Source: JAAYJR01 sp964563975 (GTDB taxonomy: Bacteria; Bacteroidota; Bacteroidia; Bacteroidales; Prolixibacteraceae). Taken from it: a DNA stretch of 64,000 bases. Of the stretch, positions 24,884 to 34,313 are shown one piece after another. The notes beneath the pieces were generated by a model. That model worked only from the letters and a program-made list of their open reading frames with translations, was not told where the DNA came from and did not search any database. Position numbers and translations under genes: made by a program. The DNA lies in the NCBI GenBank assembly GCA_964563975.1, contig CAZLZJ010000006.1, positions 1 to 64,000 on the forward strand, given 5' to 3'. Positions within the stretch are counted from its first letter, which is position 1. Every line of letters starts with the position of its first letter.

Positions 24884-26746
24884 ATGAGAAGAACTCAACT
24901 TATATTAAAAAAACCGGCGGAAATTCTTCTGCTGCTGCTATTTTTATCATTTACCCATACTATATACGGGCAAAATACCCGAAAAGATACTTTAGTCATA
25001 CCCTCTAAACAACCTGACAAATATGATCAGTTTTATGACAGTTTGGAGTATAGGGCAAAGCAAAAAAAGCTAACGGGGATCTTTTATGATCTTCTCATAT
25101 CGCAGCCTGACAAAGCAACCGGCAAAAAAACCCTTTCGGCCGACTATTATAAAACTATGGAAGGCAAAATAATTTCAAAAATTACTATTCAGCCATTGAA
25201 TGTTTTCGGGCCCGTTTTTGAAGATACCACAAAACGTGCAGTAAGTTTTATTGAAAAAACTGCTAATTCAATACACACAAAATCAAACTTAAATACAATA
25301 AAAAAGATGGTTCTTTTTAAGGTGGGTGATTATCTCGATCCGGATCAGCTTTATGAAACAGAAAGAATAATAAGAGACCTGCCGTTTATTCATGACTTAA
25401 GGATCATAATAACACAAGACTCAATATATGAAAGCTTTGTAAATGTCCATATAGTTACAAAAGACCGGTTTTCCGTTGGTGCTTCCGGACAGGTAGATGG
25501 AATAAATTCAGCAGCACTTGAAATATATAATCAAAATATTTTTGGCATAGGCCACCAAATATCATTCAGGTTTGTCGGCCATCTGTCCAAACAACCCTAT
25601 ATGGGCATTGAAACCTATTACAACATTAAAAATATCAGCGGAAAGTTCATTGACTTAAATGCAGGTTATTTGAATACATACCGCCGGGAAGGGTTTACCA
25701 TTTCATTCGAAAAACCTTTTTTAACACCCTCGATAAACTGGGGATACGGAATTTCAGGATTAAGACTTTACAGAACCGACAAAATATTTGAAAATGATCC
25801 TGAAAGTTTCAACATGCCAATAGATTTACTGTTTTATAATGCCTGGGCAGGCCGTAGTTTTCAAATTAAACCCGGTGGTTTAACAAACTCTCAAATTATT
25901 TTATCTGCAGGGTTTTACAATAGAACATTTTATCAGAGACCGGCTGCTGAGCCGGAGGAAAACCAATTTTTTTCAAATAGCCGTTTCTGTCTGGCAGGAT
26001 TGACCTTTACCCAAAGAAGGTTCATACAGGATAAGCTGGTATATAGCTATGGGGTCACTGAAGATATTCCCAAGGGCTTTAAAAATGAGTTAGTCTATGG
26101 TTACGACTTTAATGAATTTGGCAACAGACACTATACACACATTCTCCTGTCGAACGGCAATATTCTAAATAAAAATAACGGCTATCTCTATCTTGCAGTT
26201 GCATTTGGCGGATTCATAAAAAACAGGACTTTTGAGCAAGGATTGATTCAGACTGACATAAACTATATATCCCGGCAGTTCAATGCAGGAAGAAAAAGAT
26301 ACCGGCTGTTTATGAAGACCAATTATCTTATCGGCATCAGGAGATTTGATATTGAGAACCTCAATTTATGGTTCGGGGAACATATCCGTGGATTTTCGGG
26401 CAAAGAGGCTGTGGGAAAGCAACGATTAAGCTTTAACCTTGAATATGTACTGTTCCTTCGAAAAGAGTTTTATAAGTTTAATATGGCACTGTATGGATTT
26501 ACAGATGTGGGGATAATAGGTTCTAACCGGTATCCTGTTTTTACTCAAAATTACTATGGCGGGTTGGGTTTTGGATTAAGATTGCACAATGAAAATTTAG
26601 TTTTTAAAACATTTCACATCCGGCTGGCTTTATATCCGTTGGCACCATCTGACGTGAGTTATGTAGGTTTTATTTTACAGGAGCAGTTAAAAAAGAAGTT
26701 CTACAGCTTTCGGCCCGAAGCTCCGCAACCCTTAAAATTTCAATAA
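24884..26746 (+). CDS. Omp85-like outer-membrane protein with POTRA-like domain
   Basis: The 620-residue protein has a signal peptide (to about residue 29, ending IYGQ). A POTRA-like region at roughly 80-190 contains KISKITIQPLNVFGPVFED and FKVGDYLDPDQLYETERIIR, and a beta-barrel of about 400 residues follows, with the bacterial surface antigen-like end FGLRLHNENLVF...FHIRLALYP. It is not BamA itself: it has one POTRA rather than five and is shorter. Such proteins may act in outer-membrane insertion or secretion; its client is unknown. It diverges from tonB across 178 nt and has no operon partner. Confidence 0.75.
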   Translation: MRRTQLILKKPAEILLLLLFLSFTHTIYGQNTRKDTLVIPSKQPDKYDQFYDSLEYRAKQKKLTGIFYDLLISQPDKATGKKTLSADYYKTMEGKIISKITIQPLNVFGPVFEDTTKRAVSFIEKTANSIHTKSNLNTIKKMVLFKVGDYLDPDQLYETERIIRDLPFIHDLRIIITQDSIYESFVNVHIVTKDRFSVGASGQVDGINSAALEIYNQNIFGIGHQISFRFVGHLSKQPYMGIETYYNIKNISGKFIDLNAGYLNTYRREGFTISFEKPFLTPSINWGYGISGLRLYRTDKIFENDPESFNMPIDLLFYNAWAGRSFQIKPGGLTNSQIILSAGFYNRTFYQRPAAEPEENQFFSNSRFCLAGLTFTQRRFIQDKLVYSYGVTEDIPKGFKNELVYGYDFNEFGNRHYTHILLSNGNILNKNNGYLYLAVAFGGFIKNRTFEQGLIQTDINYISRQFNAGRKRYRLFMKTNYLIGIRRFDIENLNLWFGEHIRGFSGKEAVGKQRLSFNLEYVLFLRKEFYKFNMALYGFTDVGIIGSNRYPVFTQNYYGGLGFGLRLHNENLVFKTFHIRLALYPLAPSDVSYVGFILQEQLKKKFYSFRPEAPQPLKFQ

Positions 26747-26762
26747 TAACACTGATTGCCGG

Positions 26763-27182
26763 TCAGTCGTTATTTGAGTAATATTCATTCAAAGTGATTA
26801 TATCTGCTGAACCGCAAATGGGGCATTCAATCTTCTCTTCAGTGTAGTGATTAAAACTGGCTAAACAAGAATTACATTTGTACCAGTTTTTATCAAAACA
26901 GATATCGCCCCCCCTGAAAATAATACCGCGGCCTTCAACAAAGGCAGTGGCCACTTTATTGCGAGCCTCCTCATATATCCTGGTAAGTGTAGGCCTGGAT
27001 ATATCCATATGGACTGCAGCTTCTTCCTGAGTCAGATTTTGGTAATCAAGCAACCTGATAGCCTCATACTCTTCAAGATGAATGATTACCTCATTTGCCC
27101 TCCTGCCACGAATTCCAAAAACCGACATTCCTTTTATTACAGGAGGATACTGTATCTTTCTGTTCCTTTTTTTTCTTGGCAT
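26763..27182 (-). CDS. DUF134 family DNA-binding protein with zinc ribbon
   Basis: The 139-residue protein belongs to the DUF134 family. It has an N-terminal sigma-70 region 4-like helix-turn-helix (about 35-85: LEEYEAIRLLDYQNLTQEEA and MDISRPTLTRI). The C-terminal two-CxxC zinc ribbon reads CNSCLASFNHYTEEK then CPICGSADI. Members are probable transcription regulators, often near iron-sulfur or nitrogenase-cofactor-like (NifX/NifB-type) proteins, but no such gene is next to it here. It starts 1 nt from the aroC stop on the same strand. Confidence 0.85.
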   Translation of the reverse strand: MPRKKRNRKIQYPPVIKGMSVFGIRGRRANEVIIHLEEYEAIRLLDYQNLTQEEAAVHMDISRPTLTRIYEEARNKVATAFVEGRGIIFRGGDICFDKNWYKCNSCLASFNHYTEEKIECPICGSADIITLNEYYSNND

Positions 27183-27183
27183 A

Positions 27184-28257
27184 TTAAACAGAATTAAGTT
27201 TGCTCAATAAAAAATGATCTGCCAGAACTAAAGCTGTCATAGCCTCTACAATCGGCACTGCACGCGGCAAAACACACGGATCATGCCTGCCCTTTGGATT
27301 AATAACCACTTCGTTGTTGTCTTTATCAACCGTATATTGTTCTTTTAATAAAGTTGCAATAGGTTTAAAAGCAACATTAAAATAAATATCCTCTCCATTT
27401 GATATCCCCCCCTGGATACCTCCGGAATTGTTGGTCTTTGTTCTGATTCCTTCCCCGGTTGTTATAAAAATATCATTATGCTCTGATCCGCTGAGCTTGG
27501 TGCCGGCAAATCCTGAACCATATTCAAAGCCTTTCACGGCATTGATACCCAGCATTGCAAAACCAAGGTCTGCATGAAGTTTGTTAAAAACCGGTTCACC
27601 CCAGCCGGCAGGAACTCCCCCGGCTACACAAGTAATTACACCACCAACAGTATCTCCTTTTTTTTGAGCCAGCTCTATACGTGATATCATCTTCTCTGCA
27701 GTTGCCTTATCCGGACAACGAACAATGGTATCTTCAACTGTGCCGAGATCAAGCTCGGTGTAACTTTTTTCAAGCTTTACCTCACCAACCCGGGATACAA
27801 ATGCCCGGATGCTGATACCGGATTTAACTAACAGCATTTTGGCAATAGCCCCCGCAACAACCCTGGCTATCGTCTCTCTGGCTGAAGAACGACCCCCGCC
27901 GCGATGGTCACGTGTGCCATACTTTCTAAAATAGGTGTAGTCAGCATGTGAGGGTCTGAAAATATCTTTTAAGTCGTTATAATCGCCCGGCTGCTGATCT
28001 TTATTCCATATAATAAATGAAATGGGCGTACCCTGCGTTTTTCCTTCAAAAATACCCGACAAAAATTCAACCCTGTCGGGTTCGGCTCTCTGAGTGGTTA
28101 TCTTTGACTGTCCCGGTCTTCTCCGGGCAAGATCATACTGAATAAGGTCAGTATCAATTACCAATCCCGGCGGACAACCGTCAATTATCCCACCAATGCC
28201 TCTTCCGTGTGATTCACCAAAAGAAGTTAGCCTGAATATTTTACCAAATGTATTCAT
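27184..28257 (-). CDS. aroC: Chorismate synthase
   Basis: AroC makes chorismate from EPSP using reduced FMN, the last shared step of aromatic amino acid synthesis. The start is taken at ATG 28257 (MNTFGKIFRLTSFGESHG), which gives 357 residues. The open frame continues 32 codons upstream, but those overlap the preceding gene. Signatures seen are FGESHGRGIGG, GCPPG, RRPGQSKITTQR, RGGGRSSARET and the C-terminal GRHDPCVLPRAVPIVEAM. It lies 1 nt after the SlyD-like gene and is followed closely by the DUF134 gene. Confidence 0.97.
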   Translation of the reverse strand: MNTFGKIFRLTSFGESHGRGIGGIIDGCPPGLVIDTDLIQYDLARRRPGQSKITTQRAEPDRVEFLSGIFEGKTQGTPISFIIWNKDQQPGDYNDLKDIFRPSHADYTYFRKYGTRDHRGGGRSSARETIARVVAGAIAKMLLVKSGISIRAFVSRVGEVKLEKSYTELDLGTVEDTIVRCPDKATAEKMISRIELAQKKGDTVGGVITCVAGGVPAGWGEPVFNKLHADLGFAMLGINAVKGFEYGSGFAGTKLSGSEHNDIFITTGEGIRTKTNNSGGIQGGISNGEDIYFNVAFKPIATLLKEQYTVDKDNNEVVINPKGRHDPCVLPRAVPIVEAMTALVLADHFLLSKLNSV

Positions 28258-28258
28258 A

Positions 28259-28801
28259 TTAACATCCGCAACTGCATCCACTGCTGCGCTCCGAGCTGCA
28301 ACCGCCGCAATCATACCTGTTAAGGGCGTGTGCAAGTTCATCATCCGTGGCATCCCTTACTTCCAGAATCTTTCCGGCAAAAAAGAGATCTTCTCCTGCC
28401 AAAGGATGATTAAAGTCCATCTTCACACACTCATCATTAACTTCCATCACCACACCGTTAAGATGTTGGCCGTTACTGTTCATCATTGGCACTGAATTGC
28501 CAACTGAAATCAAATTATCATCAAACTTTCCGTCTGTCAGGAAAATATCTTTCGGCAACTCAACTATGGCTTGCTGGTCAACATCACCGTATGCATCGTT
28601 CTTTGATAATTTTATTATAAAAGGTTCTCCCTCGTTTAACCCCTGAAGATGCTCTTCAAATCTTGGAAGCATGGCCCCTGTACCATATAAAAACTTAAGT
28701 GGATTTTCAGTGGTAGTCTGTTCTATTATTTCACCTTGTTCGTCATCTATGTGCAAATCGTAGGTCAAAGTGACCATCATAAATTTAGCAATTTCCGGCA
28801 T
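28259..28801 (-). CDS. FKBP-type peptidyl-prolyl isomerase, SlyD-like
   Basis: This SlyD-like isomerase and chaperone has 180 residues. An FKBP domain at 1-70 and 130-150 (PLKFLYGTGAMLPRFEEHLQ) is split by an insert-in-flap domain (about 70-130), and the sequence FNHPLAGEDLFFAGKI is typical of SlyD. The last 18 residues are a Cys-rich tail with six cysteines (CGGC, SGCSCGC), shorter than but similar to the metal-binding tail of E. coli SlyD. No signal peptide, so it is cytoplasmic. The stop lies one base before the aroC start. Confidence 0.92.
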   Translation of the reverse strand: MPEIAKFMMVTLTYDLHIDDEQGEIIEQTTTENPLKFLYGTGAMLPRFEEHLQGLNEGEPFIIKLSKNDAYGDVDQQAIVELPKDIFLTDGKFDDNLISVGNSVPMMNSNGQHLNGVVMEVNDECVKMDFNHPLAGEDLFFAGKILEVRDATDDELAHALNRYDCGGCSSERSSGCSCGC

Positions 28802-28905
28802 AATAGTAATTATTAAAATTTTTACAAAGTAACTCTTTTTCTGTCACAGAACAAAACACCTTTCTATCTTTTTACATTTTTTTATTTGTGGTATTCAAAA
28901 AATAA

Positions 28906-28936
28906 TTGCGTTGCATTCTTTTATTTATTAAATTTG
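28906..28936 (+). promoter_or_regulatory. Bacteroidota-type promoter of the plus-strand T6SS operon
   Basis: TTG at 28906-28908 and TAAATTTG at 28929-28936, 20 nt apart, match the -33/-7 consensus. Transcription would begin near 28943, leaving a 43-nt leader before ATG 28986 of tssH. Confidence 0.65.
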
Positions 28937-28985
28937 TTAAGGAAGTTCTCACATTAGGTTGAGGCATAAACTAAAAAATACCATT

Positions 28986-31442
28986 ATGACCTTTGCCGTT
29001 AATTTAAAACAGACAATAAACATTGCGCAATCTTTGGCCAAAGAATCTTCTAATGCTGAATTCAGCCCTGCGCACCTGTTAAAAGCTCTTCTGCATAAAG
29101 ATTCCGGTCTGACCGAGCTTCTTATGTCGCTAGACCAGGATATTTACTATCTGGAAGAGTGGGCAGATGTAAGAATTGAGTCCTGCCCCAAATCATCCAA
29201 TGTTCCTGAAAAACCTCCCGGAGACACATTGGTGAAAGCTGTCTTCAGAGAAGCTGAAACGATCAGGCTTAAACTTTCAAAAGACGAAACCGGACCTGAA
29301 GAGGTGCTGGCAGCATTAAGTACACCGGGAGTCGGATTCACTTATGAGCAGTTAAAGACATTTACCCTCTCACAAAAACAGGTTCTTGATTACCTGATTG
29401 AAATAAATGAACTGCAAAGTGTAATCGGCGGTGCAGAAAAAAGAAAAGAACAAAAACAAAAACCGGCACAAAATGCATTGATGAAGTTTTGTACCGATAA
29501 AACAGAAGATGCACGGCAGGGAAGACTTGACCCGGTTGTGTGCCGCGAAAATGTAATCCGGGAAATTACTGAAATACTCGGCAGGAGAAATAAAGCCAAT
29601 GTGTTGATAATAGGTGATGCAGGAGTTGGCAAAACTTCCTTGGTAAATGGATTCACATTTAATATTATTGGAAATAAAGTACCGCCCGGATTAAAAGATG
29701 CTTTACTTTTTGAATTGGACTACGGAGCATTGATAGCAGGGGCCTCATATAAAGGAGAAATTGAAGACAGACTGAAAAATATAATTACTGAAATTCAACA
29801 ATTTGATAAGGCTATCCTCTTTATTGATGAAATACATATGTTGCTTGATAAGCAGGGAGGAACTGCAGGTGCCGCTAATCTTCTTAAACCGGAGCTGGCA
29901 AGAGGTAATCTTACCGTGATTGGTACAACATCAATAGATAATTTCACAAAATTCATTGAAACCGATGAAGCTTTTAACCGCCAGTTTGAACTTGTTAAGC
30001 TTGAGGAGCCGGATGAGCAAACAGCCCGAAGAATGTTGACAAGCATAATCCCAAAATATGAAGAACATCACAAGCTGAAAGTTGACGAAGAGATTATTAA
30101 CGAAGCAATCAGATTGGCAAAAAGATACCTGAAGGAAAGGTCTCTGCCTGAATCAGCCATTGACCTCATTGATCATACGATGGCCGGTGTAAGGCTGATG
30201 ACAGACATATCGCCTGCTGCTATTAAAAAGCTTAAAGATGAGCTGCAAAAATTTGCCGGCAATAAAAATGACAGCTATGCAGAGCTTCAATGGTTCTGTT
30301 CCGACATGAAAAATCAGATTTCACCTATCCTCTTTTCAAAACTCAACGAGGAAGAGGAGACAGGAGATACTCAAAACAGCGGAGAGGAACTTTACAGTCA
30401 CTGCGAAAAAGTACTTGAAAGCTTAGAAAAAATATCCGGAGAAAAAATTAATTCACTTACTAAATCGGATATAGGTGCAATAGTGTCGGGGCGGACAGGC
30501 ATTCCCTTGGGAAAAATCCAGGCTAAAGAGCGGGAAAGACTGATGAATACAGAGGACCACCTGAAAGCCAGAGTAATAGGTCAGGATCATGCACTTAAAA
30601 GTATTACGGAGGCTATTCTGGAATCACGCTCCGGATTAAATAAACCGGGACAACCAATCGGTTCTTTTTTCTTTTTGGGACCTACCGGCACCGGTAAAAC
30701 AGAACTTGCCAAATCACTTGCCGAGTTTCTTTTTCAGGATGAAGCTTTTTTATTGAGATTCGACATGTCTGAATTTAAAGAGGAACATTCAGCTGCGCTC
30801 CTTTACGGCGCTCCTCCGGGATATGTTGGCTACGAAGAGGGGGGTCTCTTGGTTAATAAAATAAGACAAAAACCATACTCAATTGTTCTTTTTGATGAGA
30901 TCGAAAAAGCACATTCATCTGTTTTCGATATCTTCCTTCAAATACTTGATGAAGGAAAGCTGCATGATCGATTAGGTAAAGAGGGCGACTTCTCTAATGC
31001 ACTTATCATCTTTACTTCCAATATCGGAAGCAACTATATAGTAGAATCTTTCAGCAAAAATGAAATACCTCCATCTGCAAAACTGATGGAGATAATGAGT
31101 AACTATTTCCGGCCTGAATTTCTTGCCCGTCTCACAGAAATTGTGCCCTTTGCCCCTATCAGCAAAGATAATGTTGTGAAAATCTTTGAGATCCACCTGA
31201 AGGGCTTGTATAAAGTGTTAGATGACAAAGGGATTAAAATTGAAATTACTGATGATGCCAAAGAAAAACTGGCCTTATCGGGATATTCTCCCAAATACGG
31301 GGCGCGCCCTATTGTCGGGGTTATACGAAACCAGCTTCGCCGGCCATTGTCAAGAATGATAATTGCCGGAAAGCTAACAAGAGGCTCGATGGTAAGAGTA
31401 AAAACAGACGAGAATGAAAAAGTGGTTTGGGAAATTAATTGA
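28986..31442 (+). CDS. tssH: T6SS sheath-disassembly ATPase TssH (ClpV-like AAA+)
   Basis: TssH, a ClpB-related hexameric AAA+ ATPase, recycles the contracted TssB/TssC sheath. ATG 28986 (818 residues) is preferred over TTG 28959, because MTFAVNLKQTINIAQSLAKE matches the Clp N-domain start. There are two AAA modules: D1 with Walker A GDAGVGKTSL and Walker B ILFIDEIHML, and D2 with GPTGTGKTELAKSL, VLFDEIEKAH and the ClpB-like C-domain PKYGARPIVGVI. The middle domain is short, as expected for a ClpV-type rather than a disaggregase ClpB. Its 3' end is next to tssB. Confidence 0.93.
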   Translation: MTFAVNLKQTINIAQSLAKESSNAEFSPAHLLKALLHKDSGLTELLMSLDQDIYYLEEWADVRIESCPKSSNVPEKPPGDTLVKAVFREAETIRLKLSKDETGPEEVLAALSTPGVGFTYEQLKTFTLSQKQVLDYLIEINELQSVIGGAEKRKEQKQKPAQNALMKFCTDKTEDARQGRLDPVVCRENVIREITEILGRRNKANVLIIGDAGVGKTSLVNGFTFNIIGNKVPPGLKDALLFELDYGALIAGASYKGEIEDRLKNIITEIQQFDKAILFIDEIHMLLDKQGGTAGAANLLKPELARGNLTVIGTTSIDNFTKFIETDEAFNRQFELVKLEEPDEQTARRMLTSIIPKYEEHHKLKVDEEIINEAIRLAKRYLKERSLPESAIDLIDHTMAGVRLMTDISPAAIKKLKDELQKFAGNKNDSYAELQWFCSDMKNQISPILFSKLNEEEETGDTQNSGEELYSHCEKVLESLEKISGEKINSLTKSDIGAIVSGRTGIPLGKIQAKERERLMNTEDHLKARVIGQDHALKSITEAILESRSGLNKPGQPIGSFFFLGPTGTGKTELAKSLAEFLFQDEAFLLRFDMSEFKEEHSAALLYGAPPGYVGYEEGGLLVNKIRQKPYSIVLFDEIEKAHSSVFDIFLQILDEGKLHDRLGKEGDFSNALIIFTSNIGSNYIVESFSKNEIPPSAKLMEIMSNYFRPEFLARLTEIVPFAPISKDNVVKIFEIHLKGLYKVLDDKGIKIEITDDAKEKLALSGYSPKYGARPIVGVIRNQLRRPLSRMIIAGKLTRGSMVRVKTDENEKVVWEIN

Positions 31443-31479
31443 GTTCCTTATCAGATTTATTAATAAAAAACAGATAGAT

Positions 31480-31929
31480 ATGCAAGATTACGGAATTGGC
31501 GGTACAGAAGTTAGAGGTGATGCCAGCGAGGCTATCAGCGAAATCCCGCAAAATAAAACTTTAGTGGTCGAAAAACTAACAGCCGATGCTCCATTCAAGC
31601 CTGAATTAATACAGGGCCTGACATCACTTGACGAAGTATTTCAACACTTCTCCCCTACTGTGGGCATCGAATTTGAAGATGCCGAAGGAAAAGAGAAAGA
31701 GGAAAAATTATCTTTTAAAAACCTTGCCGACTTTGGGGTGGGTGGAATTACTGCTCAAAGTGATTTTTTAAAAGAGCTTACAAATCAAAAAGAGCAGTTT
31801 GTAAAAATCATCAGACAGCTCAAAAGCAACAAACTCCTCCGAAAAGCACTGGAAAACAGAGAAACAAAAGAGGCAATGCTAAATGCAATTTATGCATTGA
31901 CTAAAGAGATTGAAGAAGCTGAGTTATAA
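31480..31929 (+). CDS. tssB: T6SS contractile sheath small subunit TssB
   Basis: TssB pairs with TssC to form the contractile sheath. ATG 31480 (149 residues, MQDYGIGGTEVRGD) is preferred. The longer open frame from 31414 would overlap tssH and add a hydrophobic stretch absent from the family. Family-like segments are LIQGLTSLDEVFQHFSPTVG, LSFKNLADFGVGGI and VKIIRQLKSNKLLRKALE. It is followed by tssC after 22 nt, the invariant T6SS pair. Confidence 0.92.
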   Translation: MQDYGIGGTEVRGDASEAISEIPQNKTLVVEKLTADAPFKPELIQGLTSLDEVFQHFSPTVGIEFEDAEGKEKEEKLSFKNLADFGVGGITAQSDFLKELTNQKEQFVKIIRQLKSNKLLRKALENRETKEAMLNAIYALTKEIEEAEL

Positions 31930-31951
31930 AAGTAAATAAAAAACAATAATC

Positions 31952-33337
31952 ATGGCACTGCAACAACAAAGACAAAATATTGAACAGTTAAGAGAAAAAG
32001 TAGCCGAAAAAACCGCACAGGTCGAAAAACCGGAGGAGTTACTAAAACAAAGCCTCGATGGTCTGGCAACAATCGGAGGGTTTGACCTTTTGGAGGTGGC
32101 TATAGACGGGGTCCAAAATCTTAACCCTGAACGAAAAGCAAGAAAAAAAATATTTCTCACCGAAGAATCAAAAAAAGGAGAGCGGGAAGAGGTGAAAAAA
32201 ACTCTTCAGCTTTGGGCTGCTGTAGTATCCTCAGCCGACAACATTATGGAGATGCTGGAAAGCTGTGAACAAAGTGCACAGGTTGCCGAAAGCACTCTCA
32301 CAAAAAACTTGGGCAAAGCTATAGAGGTAACTAAAGAGCTCGAAAAATCATACAGAACGGTAGCACTCTTTTTTAAAAATACGGGAAGTAATAAAATTAA
32401 AAATATCACATTTTTAAATGCCGCACCGGATCAGTTAAAAGATTTGGACGATACACGCTTTATTGATGCCATACAAGCAGAACTTGTACAAAATTTTGAC
32501 CGGCTTGACCTTCGGGATAACTATAGTTTATTGGTTGTACCCGGATACCTTGGTTCAAACAAAGTGGTTGAAAAATGGGCAAAAATAGCCCACGAAAATA
32601 AGGTGATGCTTATTACCGATTTTGAACATTTAGACACTCCCGATGATGTTATGGAGATGTTTGAATCGGCAAATCTTACAGGAGGTGACATATATCGCTC
32701 TAATGTGCTGATGACCTGCAACTATCTTGTAGGCCGTGATAAATACAAAGAGGTAGGAGAAGATGAAGAGCTCTATATACCTCCTTCGGGAGCACTTGCA
32801 GGAACAATATACCAGACTCTAATGTCGCAGGTTGCCGCAGGTAAAAAACATGGCAGTCTGAGTGAAGTTGACGGAGTTCGCTTTGATCTGAAAAAAAGTG
32901 AAATTGCTAATCTTGAAAAATTAGGATTGATACCTATGGTCAATGAATACGGTAAGGTTATGGCCTTTTCAGCCAAAACTCTCTTTAACGGTGATAACCT
33001 CGGTCTTCAGACCTATTCAGTTGTAAGGGTTTTCGATTATGTAACCAAAGTGCTGATGGATTTCCTTAATAGAAGAGCTTTTGAAAATTTCAATACAAAA
33101 ACCAGAAGAGAGATATTAAGTCAGATAACAAGGTTTCTTGACAGTATTACGGGACCAGGTAAACTTATTGAAAAATTTTCTATTAAACGATTTGAACAGG
33201 ACAGGATACAAAAAGACAGGATACATTTGGATATACATATGACTCCATACTTCCCGGCAAAAAATTTCATGATCAAAATGGATGGGCAAAAAGGAGATGA
33301 CGGGAATGAGTGGGATACCGAATATGAACAAAACTAA
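31952..33337 (+). CDS. tssC: T6SS contractile sheath large subunit TssC
   Basis: TssC is the larger sheath subunit and carries the helix that TssH recognises after contraction. The 461-residue protein is in the usual range. A coiled-coil-like N-terminus (about 1-30) is followed by the VipB-type core with YSLLVVPGYLGSNKVVEKWAK and DFEHLDTPDDVMEMFE. A C-terminal region follows with SVVRVFDYVTKVLMDFLNRR and the terminal DIHMTPYFPAKNFMIKM beta strands. It sits in the order tssH-B-C-D-D-I. Confidence 0.92.
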   Translation: MALQQQRQNIEQLREKVAEKTAQVEKPEELLKQSLDGLATIGGFDLLEVAIDGVQNLNPERKARKKIFLTEESKKGEREEVKKTLQLWAAVVSSADNIMEMLESCEQSAQVAESTLTKNLGKAIEVTKELEKSYRTVALFFKNTGSNKIKNITFLNAAPDQLKDLDDTRFIDAIQAELVQNFDRLDLRDNYSLLVVPGYLGSNKVVEKWAKIAHENKVMLITDFEHLDTPDDVMEMFESANLTGGDIYRSNVLMTCNYLVGRDKYKEVGEDEELYIPPSGALAGTIYQTLMSQVAAGKKHGSLSEVDGVRFDLKKSEIANLEKLGLIPMVNEYGKVMAFSAKTLFNGDNLGLQTYSVVRVFDYVTKVLMDFLNRRAFENFNTKTRREILSQITRFLDSITGPGKLIEKFSIKRFEQDRIQKDRIHLDIHMTPYFPAKNFMIKMDGQKGDDGNEWDTEYEQN

Positions 33338-33372
33338 CTTTTTTATTTTTTATCAACTTTTATCTTTTTATT

Positions 33373-33762
33373 ATGTCATTTAAAGCAATTTTTAAAGTAG
33401 ACGGCAATGAATACAGAGTATTGAATTGTCATTACAATCTTAACCAGGAAGTCGATAAAACCGGCAGGCCTTCATCTACTGTGCGCGGAGGAGTGGTTGA
33501 TCTTACTATTGAATCAACCGACGATACAAGTATGTTCGAATGGATGTGCGACAGTTATATGAGAAAGGATGCAACCATAACATTCAATAAGCGTGATGAA
33601 GACTCCAAAATGAAAGAGTTGGAGATCACCGAAGCCTATATGGTAAAATATGAGGAATCATTTGATGATACAGGGTCCGGAGCAATGGTACAATCTTTTT
33701 CACTCTCAGCCAAAAGCATGAAAATGGGCAATGGCGAGCATGAAAATGAATGGGCAATGTAA
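33373..33762 (+). CDS. tssD: T6SS inner tube protein TssD (Hcp), first copy
   Basis: Hcp hexamers stack into the tube fired by the sheath. The 129-residue protein shows MSFKAIFKVDGNEYRVLNC, GGVVDLTIES and the family tail VQSFSLSAKSMKMGN, matching the Bacteroidota TssD family. The second tssD follows after 113 nt, a gap with two hairpins. Confidence 0.9.
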   Translation: MSFKAIFKVDGNEYRVLNCHYNLNQEVDKTGRPSSTVRGGVVDLTIESTDDTSMFEWMCDSYMRKDATITFNKRDEDSKMKELEITEAYMVKYEESFDDTGSGAMVQSFSLSAKSMKMGNGEHENEWAM

Positions 33763-33768
33763 AATCAA

Positions 33769-33794
33769 CCGGTATTATAAAATTTATAATCCGG
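33769..33794 (+). other. Hairpin directly after the first tssD
   Basis: CCGGTATTATAAA and TTTATAATCCGG are inverted repeats with one bulged T, 6 nt after the tssD stop. There is no T tract immediately after, so it looks more like an mRNA-stabilising or processing hairpin than a full terminator. Confidence 0.55.
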
Positions 33795-33816
33795 AGATAC
33801 GAAGTTTTTTAGAAAT

Positions 33817-33839
33817 TTCACAAAAGTCATTTTTGTGAA
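33817..33839 (+). other. Second hairpin between the two tssD genes
   Basis: TTCACAAAA and TTTTGTGAA form a perfect 9-bp stem around GTCAT. It lies 37 nt before the start of the second tssD. Its location suggests a role in setting the ratio of the two tube proteins to the rest of the operon. Confidence 0.55.
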
Positions 33840-33875
33840 GAGTGATAATATTTTAATATTTTTCATCTGATAAGT

Positions 33876-34301
33876 ATGTCTTTAACCGCAAGGCTCTTTA
33901 TTAAGGGCCATCAACATGAACAGAAAGGGATAAAAGTTTTGTCCTGCAATTACAATTTTACTCAAAGCAGTTCAATTGAAGAAGGAGGGCGTGCCATGGG
34001 TGTTGTCAAAGCAGGACTGATAAATATTACCATCCCCGGAATCAATGATGCAGAACTGGTGCAATGGATGTTGCTAAGAGATATGAGAAAAGAAGGTAAA
34101 ATCAGTTTTTACGGCATTGATCCGCAAACAGCTGCTCAACAGGAAACAAAAACACTCTCGTTCGAAGACGGAGTACTTGTTAATTACTATGAGTCATTCA
34201 CAGATGAATCTGATATGACAATAAATTTAAGTATCTCGGCACGGGCAATTACTCTTTCCAATGTTAAATGGGAAACAGAGTGGGATGTGCTAAATTATTA
34301 A
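33876..34301 (+). CDS. tssD: T6SS inner tube protein TssD (Hcp), second copy
   Basis: This 141-residue protein has the same fold pattern as the first copy: MSLTARLFIKGHQHEQKGIKV, AGLINITIPGIND and the tail INLSISARAITLSNVKWET. It is clearly diverged from its neighbour, so the two are not a recent duplication. Multiple TssD proteins are normal in subtype iii systems, where some act as tube and others as effector carriers. It is followed by the VgrG gene after 12 nt. Confidence 0.88.
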   Translation: MSLTARLFIKGHQHEQKGIKVLSCNYNFTQSSSIEEGGRAMGVVKAGLINITIPGINDAELVQWMLLRDMRKEGKISFYGIDPQTAAQQETKTLSFEDGVLVNYYESFTDESDMTINLSISARAITLSNVKWETEWDVLNY

Positions 34302-34313
34302 CAATTAATATTA

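Noticed and set aside
28258..28353. 32-codon N-terminal extension of aroC
   Set aside because: It overlaps the C-terminal coding region of the SlyD-like gene, and chorismate synthases start at MNTFGKIF-like sequence.
31414..31479. 22-codon N-terminal extension of tssB
   Set aside because: It overlaps tssH and encodes a hydrophobic stretch not found in TssB; ATG 31480 gives the normal length.
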